Source of the DNA: Peribacillus simplex
GTDB lineage: Bacteria; Bacillota; Bacilli; Bacillales; DSM-1321
Assembly: GCF_900156045.1 (NCBI RefSeq)
Contig: NZ_FTMX01000004.1
Span: 434,001 to 498,000, forward strand
DNA: 64,000 nt
Direction of reading: 5' to 3'
Part shown: positions 43,132 to 52,645 of the stretch, piece after piece
Numbering within the stretch: position 1 is the first letter of the stretch
Layout: each line of letters opens with the position of its first letter
The notes under the pieces: generated by a model
What the model was told of the DNA's origin: nothing
Databases searched by the model: none
The model's input: only the letters and a program-made list of their open reading frames with translations
Program-made: the position numbers and the translations under genes

Positions 43132-44789
43132 GTAATCTTGTATTTTTGCATTTTTCTCACTAAAGTTGATTGGTCAACTTTTAAAGCTGTTGCAGCTTTC
43201 CTGATACTTGGGAAGTTTTTGACGGTATCTCTAATAATCTTAGCTTCAAATGATTCTAGGAGATCTTTTAATGGTTCAACATTAGAACTAAATTTAGGTG
43301 AATCAGATGGTGATGTTTCTAAGCTGAACCGAAGATTATCATGAAATTGTAATTCTTTTTGTAAATCATTAAGATCTATTTCGGGATTTTGACTCATTAA
43401 GGCGATTCTCTCCACTAAATTTTGTAATTCACGTACATTTCCTGGCCATTCATAATTTGTAAAGGCATTTAAAGCTTCATTTGAAAATTTTCGATTGATA
43501 CCATACTTATGATTAATATGATTTAAGAAATGATAAATCAAAGGAATAATGTCTTCTTTTCTTTCTTTTAAAGGAGGTATTTTAATTGGGATGATATTTA
43601 AACGATAATATAGATCTTCCCTAAATTCACCTTTTGTGATCATTTCTGATAAATCACGATGTGTTGCAGCAATAATTCGAATATCCACAGGAATAGTTTT
43701 TGTTCCACCTACACGAGTAATTTCATGTTCTTGTAAAACACGTAACATTTTAACCTGTAATTGGAGCGGCATTTCACCTATCTCATCTAAAAAGATGGTG
43801 CCGTGATTAGCTGCTTCAAATAGTCCTGCTTTACCTTTTTGATTCGCACCTGTAAAAGAGCCAGATTCATATCCAAATAGTTCCGATTCTAATAGCGATT
43901 CGGGTATTGCGCCACAATTTATTTTAATTAAAGGGTAATCTTTTCTAAGACTATGACGATGAATTAATTCGACGATCTTCTCTTTCCCTACCCCTGAAGC
44001 ACCTTGGATAAGAACCCCAGAATCTATTTGCGCTACTCTTAATGCACGGTCCAATGCGTCTTTCATAATGTCCGAATGGGCGATTATGGAAAGCTTTGGA
44101 TCATTTTGTTCTTTTAGTATTTCTAATTCTTCATTAATTTGTTTGTTTTGCTTTTCTAAATGTTGTATTTCTGCTTCGAGAGTATTTAATTGTGTTAAAT
44201 CCCTTACATTATTAACTATCTTTTCAATTTCGCCATTTTTATTTCGAATTGGAGCAGCCGAAACGAGAACGATTGCTCCTGTGTTGATTTTTTGAAGAAT
44301 AGTAACTTCTTTATTTTCTTTTAAAGCTTTTAAAGAAGCGGAAGCATCAATAACCCCTTCATCAACAAGGTCTTTAAGACTTCGACCAATACAATCTTTT
44401 GCTGATAAACCCGTAATTTGCTCGTAAGAAGGATTTTGATGAATAATAATCCCATCTTTATCGGAAATAACTATACCGTCGAAAGAGGAATTAATAACTT
44501 CGTTTAATTCGATTCTTACATTTTGTAAAGAGTCTATTTCCTTTTTTAATCTAACTACATCATTTATTGGATTAATTAAAATAACAATTTGATCATTGTG
44601 TATAAAAGTTATGATTTCCGCTGGATAATTTACTAAGTTGAAAGATTGGGCACCTTCTAAAGAAACCTCGATTAGATGTTCAAAATAGTAAGTATATTTT
44701 TTTGCTATTGAATTTGAAAATAAGATTTCACCATTTATATTTAATATGACGACGCCAATGATGTTTATTTTTGAAAATAAGTTCTCCAT
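43125..44789 (-). CDS. Sigma-54-dependent transcriptional activator (PAS-AAA+-HTH)
   Basis: The 554-residue activator has two PAS-like sensory segments (about 1-70 and 85-190, the second with FDGIVISDKDGIIIHQNPS), a coiled-coil linker, an AAA+ domain with GASGVGKEKIVEL and the sigma-54 loop as GSFTGA (Ser in place of the common Ala), and a C-terminal Fis-type helix (IRKAATALKVDQSTLVRKM). It has no receiver domain, so it likely senses a metabolite directly, like AcoR or PrdR-type regulators. AAGGAGG precedes the ATG. It is divergent from the dehydrogenase complex, and both sigma-54 promoters flanking it are likely targets. Confidence 0.92.
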   Translation of the reverse strand: MENLFSKINIIGVVILNINGEILFSNSIAKKYTYYFEHLIEVSLEGAQSFNLVNYPAEIITFIHNDQIVILINPINDVVRLKKEIDSLQNVRIELNEVINSSFDGIVISDKDGIIIHQNPSYEQITGLSAKDCIGRSLKDLVDEGVIDASASLKALKENKEVTILQKINTGAIVLVSAAPIRNKNGEIEKIVNNVRDLTQLNTLEAEIQHLEKQNKQINEELEILKEQNDPKLSIIAHSDIMKDALDRALRVAQIDSGVLIQGASGVGKEKIVELIHRHSLRKDYPLIKINCGAIPESLLESELFGYESGSFTGANQKGKAGLFEAANHGTIFLDEIGEMPLQLQVKMLRVLQEHEITRVGGTKTIPVDIRIIAATHRDLSEMITKGEFREDLYYRLNIIPIKIPPLKERKEDIIPLIYHFLNHINHKYGINRKFSNEALNAFTNYEWPGNVRELQNLVERIALMSQNPEIDLNDLQKELQFHDNLRFSLETSPSDSPKFSSNVEPLKDLLESFEAKIIRDTVKNFPSIRKAATALKVDQSTLVRKMQKYKITK

Positions 44790-44800
44790 AACTACCTCCT

Positions 44801-44858
44801 TGCATCATTTTATGATTTGATGAAATTTTACATCGTTTTATTCAATTATACATCATCA
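44801..44858 (+). promoter_or_regulatory. Candidate activator binding sites
   Basis: TGCATCA (44801) and TGATGAA (44818) form an imperfect inverted repeat, followed by TACATC twice (44829, 44849). They lie about 50-105 bp upstream of the -24 element and share TGCATCA with the site at 40235. They also sit next to the activator's own start. Confidence 0.5.
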
Positions 44859-44905
44859 TTTAAGCAGGAAAGTAGAAAATAATAGGAAAATTAATAGTTT
44901 GAAAG

Positions 44906-44921
44906 TTGGCACGGAAATTGC
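44906..44921 (+). promoter_or_regulatory. Sigma-54 promoter for the dehydrogenase complex
   Basis: TTGGCACGGAAATTGC is a near-perfect consensus -24/-12 element with 10 bp between GG and GC, 50 bp upstream of the E1 alpha start. Confidence 0.92.
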
Positions 44922-44970
44922 TTATATTACTTTTGGTAAGGCTTACATATGAAAAACAGGAGGTAAAAAT

Positions 44971-45960
44971 ATGTCAAACTTAAATACTGTGAAAGAATCT
45001 ACTTTTTCAACAGAAAAATTAAAAACGATGTTATATGACATGATGGTTATTAGAAGTTTTGAAGAAACATTGAAGAAATTATATCAAAAAGGGAAAATCC
45101 ATGGAACGATGCATTTATGTATTGGGCAAGAAGCTACAGCAGTTGGGGCATGTGTTCCATTAACAAATGAAGACAAAATTACAAGTACTCACCGAGGACA
45201 TGGCCATAGTATTGCCAAGGGAACTAATGTTAAGAAAATGATGGCTGAATTACTAGGAAAAGAAACAGGTTACTGTAAAGGCAAGGGTGGATCTATGCAT
45301 ATTGCCGACTTAGATGTAGGTAATCTTGGTGCAAATGGGATTGTAGCCGCTGGTTTGCCTTTAGGAACAGGAGCTGCATTAACTTCAAAAATGAAAGACT
45401 TAGGTTATGTTGTTTTATGTTTCTTTGGGGATGGAGCTTCGAATGAGGGAGCTTTTCATGAATCACTTAATCTAGCATCTGTTTGGAAGTTACCTGTTAT
45501 TTTCTTCTGCGAAAATAATTTGTATGGTATGTCAGGTTCAATAAAAGAAATGACAAATATTAAAAATATCGCAGATCGTGGAGCTGCATACGGAATTCCA
45601 AGTGAAACGATTAATGGCAATGAAATATTAAAAGTTGTTGAAGCAACAGAAAGAGCAGTGGAAAGAGCAAGAAACGGCGAAGGCCCTACTCTAATAGAGG
45701 CACATACTTACAGATGGGAAGGACACTCACGTAGTGATGCCAGAAAATATAGAACTAGAGAAGAAGAAAAAGAATGGAAGAAACAAAGAGACCCAATTGC
45801 ATTATTTAAAGAACAATTAATTGATGAAAAAGTCATTACAGAAGAAGAATTTATCGAATTGGGTAAAAGAGTTCAAGCTGAGATGGATGAAGCAGTCGAA
45901 TTTGCTGAGAACAGCAAAGCACCAGGTTTAGAAACTTTAACAATAGATATTTATGCTTAA
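44971..45960 (+). CDS. Acetoin-dehydrogenase-type E1 component, alpha subunit
   Basis: The 329-residue thiamine diphosphate subunit has GTMHLCIGQEATAVG, THRGHGHSIAKG, GKGGSMHIAD and the ThDP motif GDGASNEGAFHESLNLAS ending in ENN. It pairs with the beta subunit 21 bp downstream. The family includes acetoin dehydrogenase (AcoA) and pyruvate and branched-chain keto-acid dehydrogenases. Control by sigma-54 and nearby alcohol dehydrogenases favour an acetoin-like ketol substrate, which would be cleaved to an aldehyde and an acyl-CoA. CAGGAGGT precedes the ATG. Confidence 0.9.
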   Translation: MSNLNTVKESTFSTEKLKTMLYDMMVIRSFEETLKKLYQKGKIHGTMHLCIGQEATAVGACVPLTNEDKITSTHRGHGHSIAKGTNVKKMMAELLGKETGYCKGKGGSMHIADLDVGNLGANGIVAAGLPLGTGAALTSKMKDLGYVVLCFFGDGASNEGAFHESLNLASVWKLPVIFFCENNLYGMSGSIKEMTNIKNIADRGAAYGIPSETINGNEILKVVEATERAVERARNGEGPTLIEAHTYRWEGHSRSDARKYRTREEEKEWKKQRDPIALFKEQLIDEKVITEEEFIELGKRVQAEMDEAVEFAENSKAPGLETLTIDIYA

Positions 45961-45980
45961 GAGAAAGGTGATGAAATAAA

Positions 45981-46961
45981 ATGAGAGATATTTCTTATTT
46001 AGAAGCGATTAGAGAATCAATGAGTCAAGTGATGAGAAAAGATGAAGATGTTTTTATTATGGGAGAAGATATTGGGATTTATGGAGGTGCTTTCGGATTA
46101 ACAAATGGAATGATTGAAGAATTTGGACCTGAACGGGTAAGAAATACTCCTATATCTGAGGCTGCTATTAGCGGGTGTGCAGTTGGTGCAGCAATGACAG
46201 GCATGAGACCTATTTTAGAAATTCAATTTTCAGATTTCGTTATGATCGCTATGGATAACATTGTTAACCAAGCAGCAAAAATGCGGTATATGTTTGGAGG
46301 TAAAGCAAAAGTTCCTGTCGTTGTAAGACTACCAGGTGGTTCCGGTGCAGGATTTGCAGCTCAGCATTCACAAAGTTTAGAAGCATGGATGACACATGTA
46401 CCCGGATTAAAAGTAGTACAACCTTCAAATGCTTATGATGCTAAAGGGTTAATGAAAGCTGCGATTAAAGATGATAATCCTGTATTGTTTTATGAGCATA
46501 AACTCCTTTACAACATTAAGGGGGAAGTACCGGAGGAAGATTATGAAATTCGATTAGGTGTAGCAGATATCAAAAAGGAAGGAACGGATATCTCGATCGT
46601 CGCAACAGCCATCATGGTAAATCGAGCACTTGAGGCAGCTGCTGAGCTTGAAAAAGAAGGCATCAGTGTAGAAGTGATCGATCCTCGGACATTAGTTCCA
46701 TTAGATACAGAAACAATTTTAGAATCTGTTAAGAAAACAAGTCGAGTATTAGTTGTTTATGAAGCGGTAAAAAGAGGCGGTTATGGAGCCGAAATTGCGA
46801 GTATGATTGCGGAAAGCGATGTGTTTGATTATCTGGATGCCCCAATTAGACGTTTAGGTGGAGTAGCTACGCCAATTCCATATAATCCAGAATTAGAAAA
46901 AGCAGCAATTCCACAAGTAAATGACATTATTCAAGAGTGTAGAAAGTTAATGAATAAGTAA
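45981..46961 (+). CDS. Acetoin-dehydrogenase-type E1 component, beta subunit
   Basis: The 326-residue transketolase-like subunit has the ThDP-activating Glu in [20 protein letters not shown], the conserved [22 protein letters not shown], the His in [11 protein letters not shown], and [12 protein letters not shown] in the C-terminal domain. It forms the alpha2beta2 E1 with the preceding gene product. A GAAAGGTG site precedes the ATG. There is no sign of truncation. Confidence 0.92.
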   Translation: MRDISYLEAIRESMSQVMRKDEDVFIMGEDIGIYGGAFGLTNGMIEEFGPERVRNTPISEAAISGCAVGAAMTGMRPILEIQFSDFVMIAMDNIVNQAAKMRYMFGGKAKVPVVVRLPGGSGAGFAAQHSQSLEAWMTHVPGLKVVQPSNAYDAKGLMKAAIKDDNPVLFYEHKLLYNIKGEVPEEDYEIRLGVADIKKEGTDISIVATAIMVNRALEAAAELEKEGISVEVIDPRTLVPLDTETILESVKKTSRVLVVYEAVKRGGYGAEIASMIAESDVFDYLDAPIRRLGGVATPIPYNPELEKAAIPQVNDIIQECRKLMNK

Positions 46962-46970
46962 GGAGGTGTC

Positions 46971-48308
46971 ATGATGGCAACAGAAGTAGTAATGCCTAAA
47001 CTAGGCGCAACAATGGAAGAAGGGACAATTGTTTCTTGGTTAGTTCAAATTGGAGAAACAGTAGAAGAAGGAGACCCTATAGCTGAAATTCAAACAGATA
47101 AAATTGTATTAGAGATTGAAGCAGAGACAACGGGTGTCTTACTTAAAACATTATATGATGCAGGGGCAGTGGTAAAAGTACATGAAAATATCGCCTACTT
47201 AGGTGAAGAAAATGAAAGTGTAGAAGACTTGGAAAAACAGTCACCAAGCGTCTCTTTACAGTCTGCTGAAGAACTGATTCCGACACCGGCTGAAGAGTCA
47301 GCCATTCAAACTAGACAACTAGAAAGTGGTTATAAAATTAGAAGAACACCTGCTGCTAGAAAATTAGCTAAAGACACTCAAATTGATTTAAGAAGTTTTA
47401 CAGGTTCAGGTCCACTTGGACGTATACAAAAAAAAGATGTAGAAAGTTATTTAGCTGAACATAGTCAGAAAATTACGCCGCTTGCGAAGAAAATTGCTGA
47501 AGATCAAGAGATTGATTACCGTGGGATTACAGGGAGTGGCACGCGAGGAAAGATCGTTAAAGATGATATTATTACAGGTTCTGCGGGTGAAAATAATGGA
47601 AATAAGACAAACGCTCAAGATGAAAGACGAGTTCCGTTTATAGGCATGCGTAAAGTTATAGCAGATAGAATTTCAAGCAGTGCTTATACCGCTCCACATG
47701 TAACGCTCTTATCGGAAGTCGACATGACAAAGTGTGTATCTCTTCGTAAGGATTTATTACCAGTCATTGAAAAAGCGGAAGGCTTAAGAATATCTTTCAA
47801 TGACATTCTAATTAAAGCGACAGCATTTGCTCTAAAACTACATCCAGGTATGAATATTTCATTAGAAGGAAACGAAATCGTCTACCATTTTAACATTAAT
47901 ATCGGTTTAGCTGTAGCAGTGCCAGATGGTTTAGTTGTACCTGTTCTTAAAGATGTTGAACAAAAAGGACTTGCAACTATTACAAGAGAAGCAAAAATGA
48001 TCGGGAAACAAGCCCGGGAAGGAAAACTATCTCCTGATGATATGCGGGGAAGCACATTTACGATCAGTAATTTAGGAATGTACGCTGTTGATGGATTTAC
48101 ACCAATTATTAATACTCCAAATGCAGCAATTTTAGGTGTAGGTCGTATTCGGGAAAAGCCAGTCAGTGTAAATGGTGAAGTAGTTGTTCGATCTATGATG
48201 AACTTAAGCTTATCTTTTGATCATCGTATTATTGACGGTGCACCAGCAGCCGCATTCATAACTGATTTAAAAGATACATTAGAAAACCCTTTCAAATTAA
48301 TGATATAA
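46971..48308 (+). CDS. Dihydrolipoamide acyltransferase E2 with two E3-binding domains
   Basis: The 445-residue core enzyme has an N-terminal lipoyl domain (1-78, Lys44 in QTDKIVLE), two successive peripheral-subunit-binding domains (about 122-160, RTPAARKLAKDTQID, and about 168-200, TPLAKKIAEDQEIDYRG), and a C-terminal acyltransferase domain with DHRIIDG. Most Bacillus E2 proteins have only one such binding domain, so the tandem arrangement stands out. It transfers the acyl group from E1 to CoA. AAGGAGGTG precedes ATG 46971. Confidence 0.9.
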   Translation: MMATEVVMPKLGATMEEGTIVSWLVQIGETVEEGDPIAEIQTDKIVLEIEAETTGVLLKTLYDAGAVVKVHENIAYLGEENESVEDLEKQSPSVSLQSAEELIPTPAEESAIQTRQLESGYKIRRTPAARKLAKDTQIDLRSFTGSGPLGRIQKKDVESYLAEHSQKITPLAKKIAEDQEIDYRGITGSGTRGKIVKDDIITGSAGENNGNKTNAQDERRVPFIGMRKVIADRISSSAYTAPHVTLLSEVDMTKCVSLRKDLLPVIEKAEGLRISFNDILIKATAFALKLHPGMNISLEGNEIVYHFNINIGLAVAVPDGLVVPVLKDVEQKGLATITREAKMIGKQAREGKLSPDDMRGSTFTISNLGMYAVDGFTPIINTPNAAILGVGRIREKPVSVNGEVVVRSMMNLSLSFDHRIIDGAPAAAFITDLKDTLENPFKLMI

Positions 48309-48320
48309 GGTGGTAACAGT

Positions 48321-49703
48321 ATGACCTCGTACGATGTGGTAATAGTAGGTGGTGGCCCAGGCGGTTATGTTGCTGCGCTTAGAGCTGCCAAAAATGGAAA
48401 AAAAACAGCGCTTGTAGAAGCAGATTATTTAGGCGGTACATGTCTGAATAGGGGCTGTATTCCTTCTAAAACTCTATTAAAACATGCAGAAATTATTGAA
48501 GGAATTGAGAAGGCGAAAAACTGGGGAATAAAAACTGAAAACCTGAGCTTTTCATTAACAGAGATGTTTGCCCGTAAAGACCAAGTAATTGCTTCCCTGC
48601 GGAGTGGCATTGATCATTTACTGAACGCTGCAAAAATTGATGTTTATAAAGGATACGGAACAATCCATGATGATAAAAAAGTAACGGTTCAACTAGAAAA
48701 TGAGTCACAACAAATCAGCGGGGAAAAAATTATTATCGCAACAGGCAGCCAACCTGTCGTACCGACAATTGAAGGTCTCGAGGATGTAAGTTATCACACA
48801 ACAGATACTATTTTTAGCATCACAAAGATCCCTAAGTCGATTGTGATTGTCGGTGGAGGGGTGATCGGAGTAGAGTTTGCGAACATTTTTGCTAGTTTAA
48901 ATACAGAAGTGACTATTGTCGAACTAGGTGTAAGAATTATTCCAACAGAAGATGAAGATGCTTCGAAGGAGTTACTGAAAAGTTTAAAGAAAAAGGGCAT
49001 TAAAGTGTTAACGAAGTACCAAGTGATGTCAGTTAATGAAAGCGATAGCGGAAAAATCATTAATGTAAAGTCCGAAAAAGGTGAATTCGAATTCTTAACA
49101 TCCGATGAAATACTTTTGGCTGTTGGCCGTAAACCAAATCTCTCTGCTGTTTCAGAACTACATCTTCATATGAACGGCAGACATATTGCGGTAAATGATT
49201 ATTTAGAAACAAGTAAAAAAGATTATTTTGCTGTTGGCGATGTGATAGGTGGGCTGCAGTTGGCTCATGTTGCAAGTGCTGAAGGGTTAACGGCTATTGA
49301 GAATTTAGATGAGGAAAAGGAAAAAATGAATTACAAAGTGATGCCTCGCTGTATATATACAAATCCACAAGTTGCTAGTGTAGGGCTGAGTGAAGCCGAA
49401 CTAAAGGATAGAGGAATTAAGTATAAGGTAAATAAATACTCTTTATCTGGTAATGGAAAAGCTTTAGCAGCAGGTGAAACAGAAGGGTTTTCAAAAGTAA
49501 TGGTTGATGAGAAATATGGTGAAATATTAGGTGTTGTTATGGTAGGCGCTCAGGTGACAGAAATGATTAGTCAATCCTCTGCTTATATGTACTTAGAAGG
49601 AACGGTTGATGAGTTTGCTCATATGGTGCAACCACATCCATCTCTTTCTGAAATATTAATGGAATCCGCAAATTCACTTATTGGAAAAGGTATTCATTCT
49701 TAA
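48321..49703 (+). CDS. Dihydrolipoyl dehydrogenase (E3)
   Basis: This 460-residue FAD/NAD flavoprotein has VVIVGGGPGGYVAALRAA, the redox-active disulfide Cys41/Cys46 in GGTCLNRGCIPSK, the NAD motif VIVGGGVIGVEFANIF, and the C-terminal His-Glu pair in HPHPSLSE. It reoxidises the lipoyl arm of the E2 encoded 12 bp upstream. It completes a full E1 alpha-E1 beta-E2-E3 set in one operon. Confidence 0.94.
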   Translation: MTSYDVVIVGGGPGGYVAALRAAKNGKKTALVEADYLGGTCLNRGCIPSKTLLKHAEIIEGIEKAKNWGIKTENLSFSLTEMFARKDQVIASLRSGIDHLLNAAKIDVYKGYGTIHDDKKVTVQLENESQQISGEKIIIATGSQPVVPTIEGLEDVSYHTTDTIFSITKIPKSIVIVGGGVIGVEFANIFASLNTEVTIVELGVRIIPTEDEDASKELLKSLKKKGIKVLTKYQVMSVNESDSGKIINVKSEKGEFEFLTSDEILLAVGRKPNLSAVSELHLHMNGRHIAVNDYLETSKKDYFAVGDVIGGLQLAHVASAEGLTAIENLDEEKEKMNYKVMPRCIYTNPQVASVGLSEAELKDRGIKYKVNKYSLSGNGKALAAGETEGFSKVMVDEKYGEILGVVMVGAQVTEMISQSSAYMYLEGTVDEFAHMVQPHPSLSEILMESANSLIGKGIHS

Positions 49704-49725
49704 ATTAATAAGAAGGTGTGTATTT

Positions 49726-50478
49726 ATGTTTGATTTACATGGTAAAAAAGCCATTATAACTGGTGGCGCTCAAGGATTAGGCTTTTCAATAGTAGAGGCT
49801 TTTCATCATGCAGGTGTTGAAATTGCAGTAATCGATATTTCAGATGAAGTATTTAATCTCTCTACTAAATTAGAAGCCTATGATGCTAAAGTTCATGCTG
49901 TAAAAGGGAATTTATTAGATATTGAGAATTTAAGGCAGTCTTTCACTGAATCTTTAGAGAAATTAGGCGGTACAGTTGATATTTTAATTAATAGTGCTGG
50001 CTTAATCGAGAGAAAACCTGCATTAGAATTTTCACTTGAAAGCTGGAATAGAATTCTCGGATTAAACGTAACCGCTGTTTTTGAATTATCGAAATTAGCT
50101 GCTAAAGAAATGAAAAAACAGGAATCAGGAAAGATCATTAATATGGGATCTATTCTTTCGGTACTAGGCGGTTTTAATGCAGCCGCTTATTCGACTAGTA
50201 AAGGTGCAGTTTTACAATTAACAAAGTCTTTATCAAATGAATGGGCAGAGTATGGCATTCAAGTCAATGCCATCGCACCAGGCTATATGTTAACGACAAT
50301 GAATGATGATCTTATGAATGATCCAGTAAGAGGACCGCAAGTAGAAGCTAGAATTCCTGCTAAAAGATGGGGAACACCTCAAGACGTTGCAGGTGTCGCT
50401 TTATTTTTAGCTGCTCCTGCATCTAATTATGTGACAGGTACATTAATACCTGTAGATGGCGGCGTACTAGGAAGATAA
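49726..50478 (+). CDS. Short-chain dehydrogenase (2-deoxygluconate 3-dehydrogenase-like)
   Basis: The 250-residue SDR starts MFDLHGKKAIITGGAQGLG, with NSAG, the catalytic Ser in MGSILSVLGG, YSTSKGA (Tyr and Lys) and a C-terminal YVTGTLIPVDGG. The KduD/Gno-like opening suggests a sugar acid or polyol substrate. AGAAGGTG precedes ATG 49726; an in-frame ATG at 49681 lies inside the E3 gene. It belongs to the same sigma-54 operon, so it probably supplies or removes the ketol used by the complex. Confidence 0.88.
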   Translation: MFDLHGKKAIITGGAQGLGFSIVEAFHHAGVEIAVIDISDEVFNLSTKLEAYDAKVHAVKGNLLDIENLRQSFTESLEKLGGTVDILINSAGLIERKPALEFSLESWNRILGLNVTAVFELSKLAAKEMKKQESGKIINMGSILSVLGGFNAAAYSTSKGAVLQLTKSLSNEWAEYGIQVNAIAPGYMLTTMNDDLMNDPVRGPQVEARIPAKRWGTPQDVAGVALFLAAPASNYVTGTLIPVDGGVLGR

Positions 50479-50503
50479 ATTTTTTGAAGGGGTGCAATCT
50501 AGA

Positions 50504-50870
50504 GTGAGAAGGTTATATATTAATGGTGGATGGATTGATCTGAACAATAAGCAGGAGTTAATTTCCCCTTATTGGGGACGCAGCTATTGCTGCTGCTAAT
50601 AATACAAGAGAAGTAATGGCAAACCCAACAGCTTTTGAAAAGGCAGAAACTCCTAGAGAAATTTGCCACTATATTAAAGGAAAATAGAATAAAGGCTGCT
50701 CAAATTATCTCTTTGGAATTCGCAAAACCCATTAAAGTTTTCTTTGGGAGAAGGATATAGAACGATTGAAACATATAAGTTTGCTGCAGAAGAAGCCAAA
50801 CTAATTCATGGTGAAATGATTTCTGTAGATGTTGCTCAAAATAGGGTGAATCGACTAGGGTATACGTGTT
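50504..50870 (+). pseudogene. Decayed aldehyde dehydrogenase, N-terminal fragment
   Basis: Pieces of an ALDH N-terminus occur in order in changing frames: RRLYINGGWIDLNNKQELIS from GTG 50504, then DAAIAAANNTREVMANP, KAAQIISLEFAKPIK, and GEGYRTIETYKFAAEEAK to NRLGYT. Internal deletions, a stop and frameshifts are present, and everything after about residue 150, including the catalytic Cys, is missing. The GGGGTGC site and the 26-bp gap after the SDR indicate a once-functional operon gene. Confidence 0.85.
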
Positions 50871-50946
50871 ATGACTGCATATTGATATGTTCGCAGATTC
50901 ATATAAGCTGCTTGTTTTGGGAAGAATAATATGAGGAGTTGATTGT

Positions 50947-52263
50947 ATGATGGAAAAACCTTCTAGAGTTCGTTATGGGATTATTGGATTTTCATTTGTA
51001 GCCTGCTTGATTAACTACGGAGATCGTATAGCAATCTCAGTTGCTTCGCCTGCAATAATTGAAGAATTAAATTTTACCCCTATAGAATGGGGATATATAT
51101 TAAGCGCTTTCTTTTGGACTTACTCATTATTTGGATTAATTGGTGGCTTTGTCAATGATAAATTTGGAGCAAGAAACACTTATGGTTTTACGATGATCAT
51201 ATGGTCTATGGCAGTGGGGCTTACTTCTATGGCGTGGAATTTTATTTCATTACTTATCATACGTTTGTTGTTTGGAGCAGGTGAGGGGCCTCAAGTTCCA
51301 ACAGCAACAAAGGTTGTTTCAAACTGGTTTCCGAAAGCTGAATCTGCTAGAGCACTGTCCTTATCTCAGGTGGGGACAACCATTGGTCCTATCATTGCGA
51401 CACCGCTTGTAGCTTGGTTAACAGTGGAAATGGGGTGGAGAGTAAGTTTTATTGTTTTAGCATCATTAGGTATTATTTGGGCGATAGGCTGGTTTTTATT
51501 TGCAAAGGAATATCCAAATCAGCATAAGAAGGTAAATCAAAAAGAACTAGATTATATTCAACAAGATAAAGGAAACGAACTTGATAATGATGGTATAGAA
51601 ACAACCAGCGGCTCTAAGATTTCGACATGGTCTTTTATTAAAAAACCGTACATCTTGAGTGTGAGTTTATGCTATTTTGCTTATTCCTTTGTATTATTCT
51701 TAGTAGTTACTTGGTTCCCAAATTACTTAGTAGATCAAAGGGGTATGACAATGAAAGAAATGGGTATCTTTTCAATATGGCCATGGGTTGGGGCTTCTAT
51801 AGGATTGATGATAGGAGGTTACCTTGCTGACCATTTGGTAAAGAAATCAAAAGACGGAAATTTAGTTTCAGGTAGAAAACATATGATTATCATTTGTCAA
51901 ATTTTTACAGCTATTACATTTTCACTTTCTGCCGTGGTAGAGTCTACTGCTTTAGCATTAACTTTAACTACCATTGCTATGGCATTTTTATTAGGAAGTT
52001 GGCAGTATCAATCTCTTGTAATTGCTATTGTGCCTAAACAAAAATTAGGTGCAGTATCAGGTTTTGTACAATCTATTTCAGCTGTAGGGGGTATCTTAGC
52101 TCCAATCGTAACTGGATATATTGTTGAGTTATCTGGTTCTTATAATACCGCTTTTTATTTAGGATCAATTTTCTGTCTTATAGGTGCAATATTAGTTGCG
52201 ATTTTTGTTCGTCCTATTAAAGAAAACACAGAGCAAAATCTAAAAAATACAGCGAATTTGTAA
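50947..52263 (+). CDS. MFS transporter, anion:cation symporter (ACS) type
   Basis: The 438-residue carrier has 12 predicted helices and the ACS-family opening INYGDRIAISVASPAI, GFVNDKFGARNTY in loop 2-3, and FGAGEGPQVPTATKVVSNWFP. This family imports organic or sugar acids such as glucarate, galactonate and tartrate in symport with protons. As the last gene of the sigma-54 island it probably brings in the starting substrate. GAGGAG precedes ATG 50947; ATG 50950 is equally possible. Confidence 0.88.
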   Translation: MMEKPSRVRYGIIGFSFVACLINYGDRIAISVASPAIIEELNFTPIEWGYILSAFFWTYSLFGLIGGFVNDKFGARNTYGFTMIIWSMAVGLTSMAWNFISLLIIRLLFGAGEGPQVPTATKVVSNWFPKAESARALSLSQVGTTIGPIIATPLVAWLTVEMGWRVSFIVLASLGIIWAIGWFLFAKEYPNQHKKVNQKELDYIQQDKGNELDNDGIETTSGSKISTWSFIKKPYILSVSLCYFAYSFVLFLVVTWFPNYLVDQRGMTMKEMGIFSIWPWVGASIGLMIGGYLADHLVKKSKDGNLVSGRKHMIIICQIFTAITFSLSAVVESTALALTLTTIAMAFLLGSWQYQSLVIAIVPKQKLGAVSGFVQSISAVGGILAPIVTGYIVELSGSYNTAFYLGSIFCLIGAILVAIFVRPIKENTEQNLKNTANL

Positions 52264-52410
52264 ATAGCAATTATTTGGTGAATGGGGCGATACTGTTTAA
52301 CTTAATTATGGTTTTTTGGGCAATGCAAAATAAAAACTATCAAAAATAATGAACTTCAGTTTAGTAAAAAAAATGCTTTCTTAATAAACTAACGGGTACG
52401 TAATATCATA

Positions 52411-52445
52411 AGGTCGACCAGTAAATTACTGGTTGGCCTTTTTTA
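52411..52445 (+). terminator. Terminator of the sigma-54 island
   Basis: AGGTCGACCAGTAA pairs TTACTGGTTGGCCT (one G-U region), followed by TTTTTT. Confidence 0.85.
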
Positions 52446-52645
52446 AATAGAATCTATTATATCAGTAACCAGGGTACGACGTACGAGTGTGTGGGACTTG
52501 ATCCAGTGAACTTAAACTGTTCGCCTCCTTACTTGTAGAAACATGTTTGAGGCTGGTTGAGCCGTAGAATGTGTATAACAAGCGAAGCTATGACACTGCA
52601 TGGAGAACAAGGGGTACTGATTAGTAAGTAGAGGAGTAAAAAACA
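52446..52645 (+). other. Probable left-end non-coding region of an IS110 relic
   Basis: These 200 bp precede the decayed IS110 transposase fragment and have no ORF. In IS110 elements the left non-coding end encodes the bridge RNA, so this may be its remnant. No boundary repeat could be defined by eye. Confidence 0.4.
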
